Source: Paenibacillus odorifer
GTDB lineage: Bacteria; Bacillota; Bacilli; Paenibacillales; Paenibacillaceae
Length of the DNA: 64,000 nt
NCBI RefSeq assembly: GCF_000758725.1
Contig: NZ_CP009428.1
Span: 4,340,001-4,404,000, forward strand
Direction of reading: 5' to 3'
The notes beneath the pieces are model-generated. The model worked only from the letters and a program-made list of their open reading frames with translations, ran no database searches and was not told the origin of the DNA. Numbering within the stretch: position 1 is the stretch's first letter; each line of letters starts with the position of its first letter. A program made the position numbers and the translations under genes. Positions 15,797 to 24,816 of the stretch are shown here, one piece after another.

Positions 15797-16285
15797 TCAC
15801 TGATTAGATGCAGAAGCTTGGTCAGCCTTCACACAATCAATAGCGACAACGAAGGCAATCATGAGCGTCTCCATCTCATCATTCAATATTTGAACCTTAT
15901 AGCTATCACCCCAAGTGAACCACTCCTTGTTCACTTTACCGATGACTACACCATGCTGTAAAACCTGAAAATCCATGTCCCACCAGTTACCATGTACCTC
16001 AATGTCAGCCGCATCAATCGTATAACGTGCTTTAAAGAAAGAAAACTCCTTCTTAATCGTTAACACCTCTCGACCATCTACTTCAACAAAAAACTTTGGT
16101 AAAAAACTGAACACCTTTTTTGTAATTAGTGCGACTTCATCTCTTGTTGTATTCATAATAGAGAAAGTCTTGGGAATTTGCATAAAACTGCCCTCTACGT
16201 AATAGACATCTTGCTCCTGCTGATTCTTTACCGTGAATTTACCACTTAGACTGAATACCTTTTGTTTTATATAAAGTTGCTTCAT
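15797..16285 (-). CDS. LURP-one-related (YxjI-type) protein
   Basis: A 162-aa protein with the tubby-like beta-barrel of the LURP-one family. Seen are the opening MKQLYIKQKVFSLSGKFTVKNQQ, the repeat strand YYVEGSFMQIPKTFSI, VALITKKVFSFLPKFFVEVDG and the closing WDMDFQVLQHGVVIGKVNKEW. B. subtilis YxjI has this length and order. Family function is unknown; membrane or phospholipid binding is suggested for tubby-like folds. Single gene, 47 bases from paiA on the same strand. Confidence 0.87.
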   Translation of the reverse strand: MKQLYIKQKVFSLSGKFTVKNQQEQDVYYVEGSFMQIPKTFSIMNTTRDEVALITKKVFSFLPKFFVEVDGREVLTIKKEFSFFKARYTIDAADIEVHGNWWDMDFQVLQHGVVIGKVNKEWFTWGDSYKVQILNDEMETLMIAFVVAIDCVKADQASASNQ

Positions 16286-16331
16286 TCTAAGCCTCCTATC
16301 GCTCCTTAGTTAACATCATTTTAGAGAAATG

Positions 16332-16847
16332 TTATAGTTGTTTTGTCATAATAAAGTCTATTTGTTCCTCATCACCCATATAAAAAGAATGAGTTCCTGT
16401 ATGAACAAACTTCATTTTTTCATAAAAGCTAATGGCGTTCTTATTTTTTTCCCAAACCCCCAGCCAAATCTTCTCTTTATTACATTGTATCGCTATTTCT
16501 ATAGCTTTATTTATTAGATATTGCCCAAGCCCCTGTTTATGAAATTTTTTCCTAATATAAATCCTCTCGATTTCAAGCGAATCATTGCCCATTACTTCAG
16601 ATTGAGCATCCTCGGTGTTAACCTTTAAATACCCAGCGATTTCTTCATTAAAATAAATAAAATAGAATTCTGATGAGCTATCCGACAATTCTTTTTCTAA
16701 TTGTTTTAAGTTAAATGCACTATCCAGGTAGGCCTTCATATTTTCAGGTGAATTTTGATTACTAAATGTCTCATTAAATGTTTCAACACTAATTCCTTGA
16801 AGTGAACCTAGATCTTCGACCGTGCACTTTTTTATATTGATAGCCAT
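16332..16847 (-). CDS. paiA: Spermine/spermidine N-acetyltransferase PaiA
   Basis: A 171-aa GNAT enzyme that matches B. subtilis PaiA throughout from memory: the N terminus ISVETFNETFSNQNSPENMK, YFNEEIAGYLKVNTEDAQSE, the acetyl-CoA motif LEIERIYIRKKFHKQGLGQY and the closing HSFYMGDEEQIDFIMTKQL. PaiA acetylates spermidine/spermine and affects sporulation and degradative enzyme control together with PaiB; no paiB is adjacent here. Upstream on the minus strand is GGTATACTAT, a plausible -10. Confidence 0.93.
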   Translation of the reverse strand: MAINIKKCTVEDLGSLQGISVETFNETFSNQNSPENMKAYLDSAFNLKQLEKELSDSSSEFYFIYFNEEIAGYLKVNTEDAQSEVMGNDSLEIERIYIRKKFHKQGLGQYLINKAIEIAIQCNKEKIWLGVWEKNKNAISFYEKMKFVHTGTHSFYMGDEEQIDFIMTKQL

Positions 16848-17035
16848 ATTGTTTTCTCCTTTTAAAATATCAATTTACAAATAAACTCTTATTTTGAGCT
16901 CCATTTATATGGTGTTATGCAGATGTGACAGGAAAATAGTATACCATAATTGTTGTATCTGCAACAAAAAAACTAAGGATTTACCATTCATTCTACCTAT
17001 TAGCGTATTGGGGTAATCAGTCTCTATACGGCAGT

Positions 17036-18306
17036 CAGAACTCCAAAAGGGGAAGCGAACGAGGTTTTGGGGATTCGATGATGGATGGCGGTTACTTTCG
17101 GACCCAGATGACGTTATTTGCGAACATTTCGGCTTTGGAGCAAGGTTTCGGACTCCAGTGCAGTTATTCCTCCGAAAAGGCTGCTTTTGGGGTATTTTTC
17201 AGGCCAATAGCGACTATGCGGTCCGTTAGAATTCCATAAGTGGGATATGACGCGTCTAAGGGTCATCTGAGTCCAATAGCTACTTCCGGGTGCGCAAAGT
17301 GATCGAAGAAAGTGTGACTTGGGAGTGTGATAGCGGAAGAGAACAAAATTTGAGGATTCGGTGATGAAGAATGTGAGCGAGGTTTGGGGTTGAATGATGG
17401 AGAATGTGAGCGAGGTTTGGGAAATCGGTGATAGCGGTAACAAACGAAGTATGAGAAATCGCGGATGGAGGAAGCGAACGACGTTTGGGGATTCGATGAT
17501 GGATGACGGTTACTTTTCGGACCCAGATGACGTTATTTGCGAATATTTCGGCTTTGGAGCAAGGTTTCGGACTCCAGCGCAGTTATTCCGTCGAAAAGGC
17601 ATCATTTGGGGTGTTTTTCAGGCCAATAGCGACTATGCGGTCCGTTAGGATTCCAAAAGTGGGATATGACGCGTCTAAGGGTCATCTGAGTCCGTTAGCC
17701 ACTTCCGGACGCGCAAATGTGATCGAAGAAAGTGTGACTTGGGAGTGTGATAGCGGAAGAGAACAAAATTTAAGGATTCGGTGATGAAGAATGTGAGCGA
17801 GGTTTGGGAAATCGGTGATAGCGGTAACAAACGAAGTATGAGAAATCGCGGATGGAGGAAGCGAACGACGTTTGGGGATTCGATGATGGAAGACGGTTAC
17901 TTTCGGACCCAGATGACGTTATTAGCGAATATTTCGCCTTTGGAGCAAGGTTTCGGACTCCAGCGCAGTTATTCCGTCGAAAAGGCATCATTTGGGGTGT
18001 TTTTCAGGCCAATAGCGACTATGCGGTCCGTTAGGATTCCAAAAGTGGGATATGACGCGTCTAAGGGTCATCTGAGTCCGTTAGCCACTTCCGGGTGCGC
18101 AAATGTGATCGAAGAAAGAGTAGTTTTTGGGGGATAGCGGAGGTGACAAAATTAGAGTGTTCGATGATGGAGAATGTGCGCGAGGTTTGGGAAATCGGTG
18201 ATAGCAGCAAACGACGTTTCTGGATTTGCGGATGGAGGAAGCGAACGACGTTTCTGGATTCGCAGATGGAGGAAACGAGCGACGTTTGGGGGTTCGATGA
18301 TGGAGC
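17036..18306 (+). repeat. Array of about 400-bp tandem repeats, non-coding
   Basis: Three long copies and one partial copy. The marker GGAAGCGAAC occurs at 17051, 17470, 17857 and 18237 (steps 419, 387, 380); TTTCGGACTCCAG occurs at 17146, 17565 and 17951. Each unit carries a conserved block (GGACCCAGATGACGTTAT ... GCGACTATGCGGTCCGTTAG) and a purine-rich tail made of degenerate 30-36 bp sub-repeats of the form CGAnGTTTGGGGATTCGaTGATGGA. Copies 2 and 3 are nearly identical, copy 1 is more diverged. ORFs inside the array are not preserved between copies. A diverged inverted copy of the main block lies at 46409-46545, so this is a dispersed family. Confidence 0.9.
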
Positions 18307-18352
18307 AAAAAAATGAGGTGCCCCAGCAGCCATTTTCGGCTTTTGGGACACC
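18307..18352 (-). terminator. Terminator of the PH-like membrane gene
   Basis: On the minus strand, GGTGTCCCA pairs with TGGGGCACC and an inner AAGCC/GGCT stem, followed by TCATTTTTTT. It lies 55 bases after the stop of the gene at 18407. Confidence 0.75.
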
Positions 18353-18406
18353 CATCCTCTCCGCTGTACGCATATAGCGCGGTATGGTGGACTGGTCAGA
18401 GCCCGG

Positions 18407-18868
18407 TTAAAGCCATCTCATAAATCTTTTTTTAGATAGTTTAATCTGATTACTTTCGGCCCATGCGGTTAATTCTTTCATTCCCTTGTATTCTTCGTCA
18501 AGAAAACTAAAACATAATCTATAGGGAGGAAATTTGTGATCTACAGGTTTAATGCCTATTACGGGTATGAAATAGCCCTTTACATAAATATTCTCAATTT
18601 GTTTCGCTTGAATTTCTTTGTTATCTACTAGTATAGAGTCTGGAAGAATCCGAACCTCAATGAACTTTCTAATCGTAATGATCCTATAGAGCAATATGAT
18701 TACAACAATCAGACAGAAGGTCAACCATATATAACCAAAATAAAGTAATACTTTATACTCCATATTATTTCTGGCATTTAACAGTAGTATGCTACTTGAA
18801 AAAATCATAGAAAACAGAAGCGACATTAACGACGGACGACTCACCTTATAAGCTCCTATATTTTCCAT
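18407..18868 (-). CDS. Two-TM membrane protein with PH-like tail
   Basis: A 153-aa protein. Two membrane segments near residues 14-32 and 43-65 (LLYFGYIWLTFCLIVVIILLY) are followed by a soluble part RKFIEVRILPDSILVDNKEI ... IENIYVKGYFIPVIGIKP, which resembles bacterial PH-domain proteins seen as short hypothetical genes in Bacillales. GAGGGGGTT precedes the ATG. No functional assignment. It lies 68 bases downstream of the anti-sigma gene and could be co-transcribed. Confidence 0.65.
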   Translation of the reverse strand: MENIGAYKVSRPSLMSLLFSMIFSSSILLLNARNNMEYKVLLYFGYIWLTFCLIVVIILLYRIITIRKFIEVRILPDSILVDNKEIQAKQIENIYVKGYFIPVIGIKPVDHKFPPYRLCFSFLDEEYKGMKELTAWAESNQIKLSKKRFMRWL

Positions 18869-18936
18869 AACCCCCTCACTTTCTCAGACTATTATAGCTT
18901 ACTATATTTCATAAATTATGGATATGGCACCTCTTT

Positions 18937-20229
18937 TTAATCCACTGGAATCTCAATCACCTTGTTATATCCCTTCATATAATGTATTCCTTCTATCAGA
19001 ATATTTTCAGGTTTCGTTTGTGTATCAAATAATAAGGTGCGTTCCTTCATGAGTTTACCGTTGTTTTTTTCTGACTCTTTTTGATTAATTGTTGTTTTTA
19101 AAGCCGTGTTTTCGCCAGCATTTTCTATAGACACACCATCCAGCATTACATCCTCATCTGTAGCAATAGTTACTTCAATCCCTTGAGCGGTATTGGACAC
19201 ATCCTTAATCCATAATTCTTTATCCCCCAGTAGAATCGGCTCATTACTATCAGCATTTAGAGGATACTTCTCTTCCAGCTTCTGATATCCAACAAACTCT
19301 TTAACAACCAGCTGCAATGAATGTAGTTCTTTTGGCAAGGTGTCATAACGAATATCAAATGATCTCCCACCCAGCGAGGTTTTAGTGCTACTGCCTAATA
19401 TTTCTACAGGCTTTCCATTGGCAATTAATTGAATGCCTTCTAACCCTAATCTTATTCGATCGAAATTCTCGACATTCATACTCCCTTTAATCACAGTCAT
19501 GGTTGGTGTGGCCGTGATCGATTTGAAGGTAATTGATCCTTTGTCGGCTTTGACCTTTTTATTAATCGACTGTTTGATCTGAGTCACCATCGCTTGATTT
19601 GGATTATAAGAAAACGTTATGCTCCCTTCACTCATCTGCCCTTTCTGTAGAGGTCCCCAGTAATGAAGTGTTAGTTTTTTCGAAAATGGGCTTACGCTAT
19701 CAAATGTCATCGTGCCTTTTATTTCTGTATGTTCGTCATTGATTAAAGATACACCACTTCTTATGTTGGAATTCGTGAGAAACCCTTCTATTTTAGAAGG
19801 ACTAAAATGATCTCCCGTCTCCTCTAGTCCCTTAGGATTGTTTAACGTGTAATACACAATAAATTGATTGGCATCTGCCATAATTCCGTTAATCTTAAGT
19901 TCTGTTCCATCTGCTAACGTCGTCTTTTTGTCTATGCTTTGTCCCATTCCTTGTTCATTGAGTTGTTGTAAAGTTCCCTCTAACACCTCATCAAAACCAA
20001 ATAACTTTTTTCCATAATAAGCGAAGGCATTATAGCTGTTTCCAGAAACCACTATCACTAATAACATGACGACTGCAATCTTCCAGAGGGGGGAGCTTTT
20101 TCTTTTTATTCTTTTTGGGGGTGCCGAGTCTAAAGCATTTCTTAATCTCATTTCTAAACCCACAGGTGCAGTTATGGACTCTAAATTCCTCTTCTCATCC
20201 ACTAATCGTTGTTCGACGTTATCGTTCAT
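18937..20229 (-). CDS. DUF4179-type anti-sigma factor
   Basis: A 430-aa single-pass membrane protein. A short cytosolic N terminus (residues 1-45) would bind the sigma factor, the helix WKIAVVMLLVIVVSGNSYNAFAYYG (about 49-72) crosses the membrane, and the long extracellular part contains DUF4179 (GFDEVLEGTLQQLNEQGMGQSIDKKTTLADGTELKINGI). This architecture defines anti-sigma factors paired with ECF sigma genes in Bacilli. Three start codons are possible; the ATG at 20229 fits the CAGAGGTGATG ribosome site, overlapping the sigma gene by 11 bases and implying coupled translation. Confidence 0.88.
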   Translation of the reverse strand: MNDNVEQRLVDEKRNLESITAPVGLEMRLRNALDSAPPKRIKRKSSPLWKIAVVMLLVIVVSGNSYNAFAYYGKKLFGFDEVLEGTLQQLNEQGMGQSIDKKTTLADGTELKINGIMADANQFIVYYTLNNPKGLEETGDHFSPSKIEGFLTNSNIRSGVSLINDEHTEIKGTMTFDSVSPFSKKLTLHYWGPLQKGQMSEGSITFSYNPNQAMVTQIKQSINKKVKADKGSITFKSITATPTMTVIKGSMNVENFDRIRLGLEGIQLIANGKPVEILGSSTKTSLGGRSFDIRYDTLPKELHSLQLVVKEFVGYQKLEEKYPLNADSNEPILLGDKELWIKDVSNTAQGIEVTIATDEDVMLDGVSIENAGENTALKTTINQKESEKNNGKLMKERTLLFDTQTKPENILIEGIHYMKGYNKVIEIPVD

Positions 20230-20767
20230 CAACATCACCTCTGTAATGATTTTTTAGCGTTTGTAATCCATTGTAGATTCTTGATTTAACAGTTCCGATC
20301 GAGACCTGTGTAATGTCAGCTATCGTTTGATAATCGAGATCATGAAAATACTTTAATTGAATTGCTTCTCTTTGCTGCTCGTTCACATGTAACAATAACG
20401 TCTGCATATCCATTTGCTGTTCACTTTTATGATAAGGATCGCCTGGTGCAACATGGACGCTTTCCATCTTATCATTGGAGCTCCAATCCTCTAATAACAC
20501 CAGTTTGCTTCGCTTATGAAGCTGCCTTTTGCAGCCATTTACCAAAATCGTTTTACTCCAGCTGTAAAAAGACTCCTCTTTCTTAAGTTGATCAATCTTC
20601 TCGTATAACGTAACTATCATTTCCTCCATGGCATCCATTGCATCTTGCGCATTTCCCATATAGCTGTACGCAAGCCTATAAAAAACATCTTTTTCAGACA
20701 TAATTAATTGCAGCAAAACTTCTTTATTTCCTTTTTTGGCTTTTTTCACCAATCGTATAACATCCAT
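20219..20767 (-). CDS. ECF-type RNA polymerase sigma factor
   Basis: A 182-aa extracytoplasmic-function sigma factor. Region 2 includes VFYRLAYSYMGNAQDAMDAMEEMIVTLYEKIDQ and FYSWSKTILVNGCKRQLHKR; region 4 includes LLLHVNEQQREAIQLKYFHD and the helix-turn-helix LDYQTIADITQVSIGTVKSRIYNGLQ. The frame could begin 29 codons earlier, but GAGAGGTGAAGGC precedes the ATG at 20767. It is co-transcribed with its membrane anti-sigma gene and divergent from the LTA-synthase-type gene, a candidate regulon member (inference). Confidence 0.93.
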   Translation of the reverse strand: MDVIRLVKKAKKGNKEVLLQLIMSEKDVFYRLAYSYMGNAQDAMDAMEEMIVTLYEKIDQLKKEESFYSWSKTILVNGCKRQLHKRSKLVLLEDWSSNDKMESVHVAPGDPYHKSEQQMDMQTLLLHVNEQQREAIQLKYFHDLDYQTIADITQVSIGTVKSRIYNGLQTLKNHYRGDVDER

Positions 20768-20973
20768 GCCTTCACCTCTCTCCCCTATATGAGTCAGGAG
20801 CACTGTAAAAAGTTCATCTTCATAAAAAATTTTTATATATCGCGAACTATTCAATCCACCTAAACTGTAATATTCAGGAAAATTTCACTCAGACATACCC
20901 AAATCTAGTTGATTTTAAACGCTTCAATGTAATAGAATGAACTAATCTAAAAAGAAAAGGATGGGCATAAGCA

Positions 20974-22839
20974 ATGCCGTTTAAAGAACCTCGTACCCTC
21001 AGTAAAAGATCCCTGCTATTCTTCTCTCTCATTATGCTTGTAAAAAGCTATTTTGCCTGGTATTTTCTATTTGAAGATGGCCCTACTTGGACCACTTGGC
21101 TTAAAGAAATCCCTTTTGTACTTCTAGTCTTTTGCTTGATTGAATGGTTCGCTACGAAACGAAAAATTGCAATTTACATGCTTGTCAATGTGTTGATTAC
21201 TACTCTATTTTTCTCATTAATTGTATATCATAATCATTTTGGCATCATTGCTACTTCGCAAGTATTAGATCAGGTCAAACAAGTGGGAGCCGTAAAGAAA
21301 AGTATATTTTCGGTCCTTCGTCCTCAATATATGCTTATCTTTGTGGATATCATTGTCATCAGCTTGGTGATGTTTAGAAAACAGAAAGCACTGGATTGGA
21401 AAAAAGCCATGTCGCGCAAAAGTAACCGTAAAGCGGTGGCAGTCCTGTTCTGTATTTCCATCATCATTTGTGCAATGAATATTTTTCCAAACCGTGCCAG
21501 TATGAACGAAACGATTAAAGCGGAGCAAATGGGCATTCTTAATTATGAAGCCTACTCTCTGCTAGCTGATCAAGAGGAAGAACAAATTGACGTCTCTGAG
21601 ATTACGCAATCCACTATTGATAAAACCAAAGGAATTCAAGCGATCTCTAACCCGGTTTTATTTGGAGCCGCCAAAGGAAAAAATCTAATCATTCTGCAAA
21701 TGGAGTCTTTCCAGAACTTCTTAATCAATCTAAAGATTGATGGACAAGAAATCACACCAAATATGAACAAGCTTGCGGCCAGCAGCTTCTACTTCCCGCG
21801 TTTCTACCAGCAGGTTGGACAAGGCAACACTTCTGACGCAGAGTTTATTGTGAACACTTCTTTTTATGTACCACCTGATGGTCCAGCTACCCAAATGTAC
21901 GCTCCTAAAGAGCTTCCAAGCTTACCCAAGCTGCTGCAAGCACAAGGTTACGATACGGCAACATTCCATACGAACGAAGTCGACTTTTGGAACCGTGGTG
22001 AGCTTTATAGTGCTTTGGGATTCAATCGTTATTATGATAAAACTTACTTCGGGGAAGAAGACACAGTATTTTATGGCGCTTCTGATGAAGTTTTGTATGA
22101 AAAAACCGCTGCAGAGCTGGCAAGAATGGATCAGGATAACCAGCCCTTCTACTCCCATGTAATTTCGATGTCATCTCATAACCCGTTCTCCATCCCAGAG
22201 GATAAATACAAAATGACACTTCCAGTGCGATTCGAAGGAACGCTTGTTGGCGATTATATTCGGGCTCAGAATTATGCTGATTATGCGCTAGGACTTTTTA
22301 TTGATGAGCTCAAACAAAACGGAGTGTGGGATAACAGCTTGATCGTATTGTACGGGGATCATCGTGGGCTGCCTATCTTCTCTCTAAAAGAGGATGATCA
22401 TCTCCTACTGGAAGAGATTCTCGGCCATGAATATTCGGAACGTGAATTGATTAATATTCCGTTGATCATGTCAGCGACAGGGATTACAACACCTAGTGTA
22501 AAAGAACAGCTGGGCGGGCAAGTGGATATTTTACCTACCGTATCTAATTTATTGGGTGTCTCACTTACAGATCATATTCATTTCGGACAAGATCTCTTGA
22601 ATCAATCAACATATAACTTACTTCCACAACGGTATTATTTGCCTACAGGATCTTTCGTAAATAACGAAGAGCTCTTCTTATCCGGCAGTGGCTTCGAGGA
22701 TGGCCAGCATTATACTTTATCTGGTAACGGCGATCAACCTCTGCAATCCACAGAAGACGAATTCGAGCGTGCCTTACAGCTGCTCCATTTGTCAGACAGC
22801 TATGTTACACAGCTACCGGATAGAGTTATTGAAGAATAA
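20974..22839 (+). CDS. LtaS-family phosphoglycerol transferase (sulfatase fold)
   Basis: A 621-aa membrane enzyme. Five N-terminal membrane helices (about residues 13-165) precede an extracellular sulfatase-type domain (about 230-540) with metal ligand Glu244 (ILQMESFQNFL), nucleophile Thr286 (GQGNTSDAEF), and the Asp/His site in LIVLYGDHRGLP. B. subtilis has four such proteins (LtaS, YfnI, YqgS, YvgJ) that polymerise or prime lipoteichoic acid from phosphatidylglycerol; which one this is cannot be told. Ribosome site AAAGGATGGG. Divergent from an ECF sigma gene, consistent with envelope stress control. Confidence 0.92.
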   Translation: MPFKEPRTLSKRSLLFFSLIMLVKSYFAWYFLFEDGPTWTTWLKEIPFVLLVFCLIEWFATKRKIAIYMLVNVLITTLFFSLIVYHNHFGIIATSQVLDQVKQVGAVKKSIFSVLRPQYMLIFVDIIVISLVMFRKQKALDWKKAMSRKSNRKAVAVLFCISIIICAMNIFPNRASMNETIKAEQMGILNYEAYSLLADQEEEQIDVSEITQSTIDKTKGIQAISNPVLFGAAKGKNLIILQMESFQNFLINLKIDGQEITPNMNKLAASSFYFPRFYQQVGQGNTSDAEFIVNTSFYVPPDGPATQMYAPKELPSLPKLLQAQGYDTATFHTNEVDFWNRGELYSALGFNRYYDKTYFGEEDTVFYGASDEVLYEKTAAELARMDQDNQPFYSHVISMSSHNPFSIPEDKYKMTLPVRFEGTLVGDYIRAQNYADYALGLFIDELKQNGVWDNSLIVLYGDHRGLPIFSLKEDDHLLLEEILGHEYSERELINIPLIMSATGITTPSVKEQLGGQVDILPTVSNLLGVSLTDHIHFGQDLLNQSTYNLLPQRYYLPTGSFVNNEELFLSGSGFEDGQHYTLSGNGDQPLQSTEDEFERALQLLHLSDSYVTQLPDRVIEE

Positions 22840-22854
22840 GCTGCAATGTACAGC

Positions 22855-22896
22855 AAAAAAGACTGTGCTCGCCAAATCGGCGAGCGCAGTCTTTTT
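22855..22896. terminator. Bidirectional terminator between ltaS-type gene and rbsB
   Basis: GACTGTGCTCGCC pairs with GGCGAGCGCAGTC around AAATC, flanked by A6 and T5. It serves both convergent units. Confidence 0.9.
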
Positions 22897-22908
22897 CTAT
22901 AATGGTTA

Positions 22909-23832
22909 TTATTTTGACTCTTTAACAACTAGTTTAAGCGGTGCCGCAATCAGCTTTTCTACGGTTTTGCCTTCTAATACATCCTTAGCGGCTTGAATGG
23001 CTAGCTGGCCAATTAATTCAGGCTGCTGAGCAACGGTTCCTGTTAATTTACCAGCTTCGATGGATTTAAGTGCATCTTCATTTCCATCAAAACCAATCAC
23101 AGGGATATTCTTGCCTGAACTTTGAATGGCTTCAATGGCACCTAGCGCCATTTCATCATTATGAGCGAAAACTGCTTGTACGCCAGGATTTCCTTGTAGA
23201 AGGTTCTCCATAACGGTCAGGCCTTTCGTACGGTCGAAATCAGCCGTTTGCTTAGCAATGACATCTAGCTGGCTGTCCGCAATTTCATGGAATCCCTTAC
23301 CGCGTTCCCGAGTCGCTGACGCTCCTGGGGATCCTTCTAGCTCGATGACCTTTGCACCTTTCCCAAGCTGCTCTACAATATATTCTCCCGCCATAGAGCC
23401 ACCCTTTACATTGTCAGAGGCAACTAGAGCTTTGATATCCCCTTGATCTGCGGAACGGTCCAACGTAACGACGGGAATATTTAAACTGTTAGCTGTTTGC
23501 ACTACCGTCGAGATCGCTGATGAATCTACAGGATTGATCAATAACGCATTCACACCTTTTTGCATCAAATCTTCGACGTCATTACTTTGTTTAGCAGAAT
23601 CATTTTGGGCATCAATGACAAGGACTTCCAAGCCTTGCTTCTTAGCCTCGGCCAAAACACCATCTTTAACGGATACAAAGAAGGGGTTATTCAATGTAGA
23701 TATGGATAATCCAATCTTCATATTCTCCATGCTTCCACCACTGCTAGGCTTAGCCCACTCTGGAGGCTCCAAGGAACATCCTGTCATGAGAATTAATAGT
23801 AAGGAAGTAAGAATCAAAGTTAACTTTTTCAT
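22909..23832 (-). CDS. rbsB: D-ribose ABC transporter substrate-binding lipoprotein
   Basis: A 307-aa periplasmic-binding-protein type I lipoprotein. The signal peptide ends in the lipobox MTGCS (Cys19). Conserved RbsB stretches are GLSISTLNNPFFVSVKDG, ALLINPVDSSAISTVV, TLDRSADQGD, VIELEGSPGASATRERGKGF and AVFAHNDEMALGAIEAI with the ribose-binding Arg/Asp residues. It delivers ribose to RbsC. Last gene of the six-gene rbs operon; strong GGGGGATTCCAAC ribosome site, terminator immediately after. Confidence 0.96.
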   Translation of the reverse strand: MKKLTLILTSLLLILMTGCSLEPPEWAKPSSGGSMENMKIGLSISTLNNPFFVSVKDGVLAEAKKQGLEVLVIDAQNDSAKQSNDVEDLMQKGVNALLINPVDSSAISTVVQTANSLNIPVVTLDRSADQGDIKALVASDNVKGGSMAGEYIVEQLGKGAKVIELEGSPGASATRERGKGFHEIADSQLDVIAKQTADFDRTKGLTVMENLLQGNPGVQAVFAHNDEMALGAIEAIQSSGKNIPVIGFDGNEDALKSIEAGKLTGTVAQQPELIGQLAIQAAKDVLEGKTVEKLIAAPLKLVVKESK

Positions 23833-23845
23833 GTTGGAATCCCCC

Positions 23846-24814
23846 TTATACGGCTTTCTTACGGTCTATGAGTACGGCAATGGCAATAACGATCCCTTTG
23901 ACCACCATCTGGTAAAAAGAGGATACGCCGAGCAAGTTCAAACCATTGTTCAAAATCCCGATAATCAGTGCACCAATCAATGTGCCCACGATACGTCCAC
24001 GACCACCAGTTAAGCTCGTACCGCCTAATACTACAGCTGCGATAGCATCCAGCTCATAGGATGTGCCTGCTGTGGGTTGTGCTGAGTTCAATCTGGAAGT
24101 CAGGATAGCTCCTGCCAATGCGGACAACATACCGGTCAATGAATAGATCATAATTTTAATGCGGTCTACTTTAATCCCTGAAATAATTGATGCTTTTTCA
24201 TTACCACCAATGGCATAGGTTTTACGACCAAATGGAGTTTTGTGCAATACAACCCATAAGACTGCGAAGACGATGAGCATTGTTATAGCAGGTACAGGTA
24301 TTCCCAGTAAATATCCACGACCAAACAATTGGAAGGTCATGCTGTCTCCAAGACCTGTGATTGGATTACCGTCTGTGTATACAAGAGTTAATCCCCGGAA
24401 AATCGTCATGGTCGCCAACGTAGCGATAAATGGTGCCATTTTACCTTTGGTAATCATGAGTCCATTGACCATCCCCATCACACCACCCGCTAAACAACCT
24501 ACAATAATAGCTAAGACAGGATCCCAACCTGACAACATCAGGTTAGCTGTGAAGGCACTGGATAGGGCTAGAATAGAACCCACCGATAAATCGATACCAC
24601 CCGTTAGAATAACAAAGGTCATCCCAAAAGCGATAAGCGCATTTATGGCAACTTGTCTAAGCAAGTTCAGGATATTAAGGGGCTCCATAAAGCTTGGGTT
24701 CAACACCGTAACGATAACAATTAGAATAATCAGCCCTAGTAATGGACCTAGCTTCTGTGTAATTTGCCCGATTTGAAAACCTTTATTTTCTCTCTCACCT
24801 TTGATAGTTGTCAT
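23846..24814 (-). CDS. rbsC: Ribose ABC transporter permease
   Basis: A 322-aa permease of the BPD_transp_2 family with eight or more membrane helices. Family signatures seen are NLLRQVAINALIAFGMTFVI, TGGIDLSVGSILALSSA and LDAIAAVVLGGTSLTGGRGRI, the last being the EAA-like loop contacting RbsA. The ATG follows the rbsA stop by two bases with GGGGGGCAATAGTA as ribosome site, so translation is coupled. Confidence 0.96.
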   Translation of the reverse strand: MTTIKGERENKGFQIGQITQKLGPLLGLIILIVIVTVLNPSFMEPLNILNLLRQVAINALIAFGMTFVILTGGIDLSVGSILALSSAFTANLMLSGWDPVLAIIVGCLAGGVMGMVNGLMITKGKMAPFIATLATMTIFRGLTLVYTDGNPITGLGDSMTFQLFGRGYLLGIPVPAITMLIVFAVLWVVLHKTPFGRKTYAIGGNEKASIISGIKVDRIKIMIYSLTGMLSALAGAILTSRLNSAQPTAGTSYELDAIAAVVLGGTSLTGGRGRIVGTLIGALIIGILNNGLNLLGVSSFYQMVVKGIVIAIAVLIDRKKAV

Positions 24815-24816
24815 TA

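Noticed and set aside
17394..18137. ORFs of 80-120 codons inside the repeat array (MMENVSEVWEIG type)
   Set aside because: They arise from the repeat itself, change frame between copies (periods 419, 387 and 380 are not all multiples of three) and lack ribosome sites.
17036..18306. CRISPR array
   Set aside because: Units are about 400 bp with degenerate 30-bp sub-repeats and no regular unique spacers; no cas genes nearby.
20767..20860. ECF-type autoregulatory promoter upstream of the sigma gene
   Set aside because: A GAACTTTT and a CATATA element can be lined up on the minus strand, but spacing and match are too loose to annotate.
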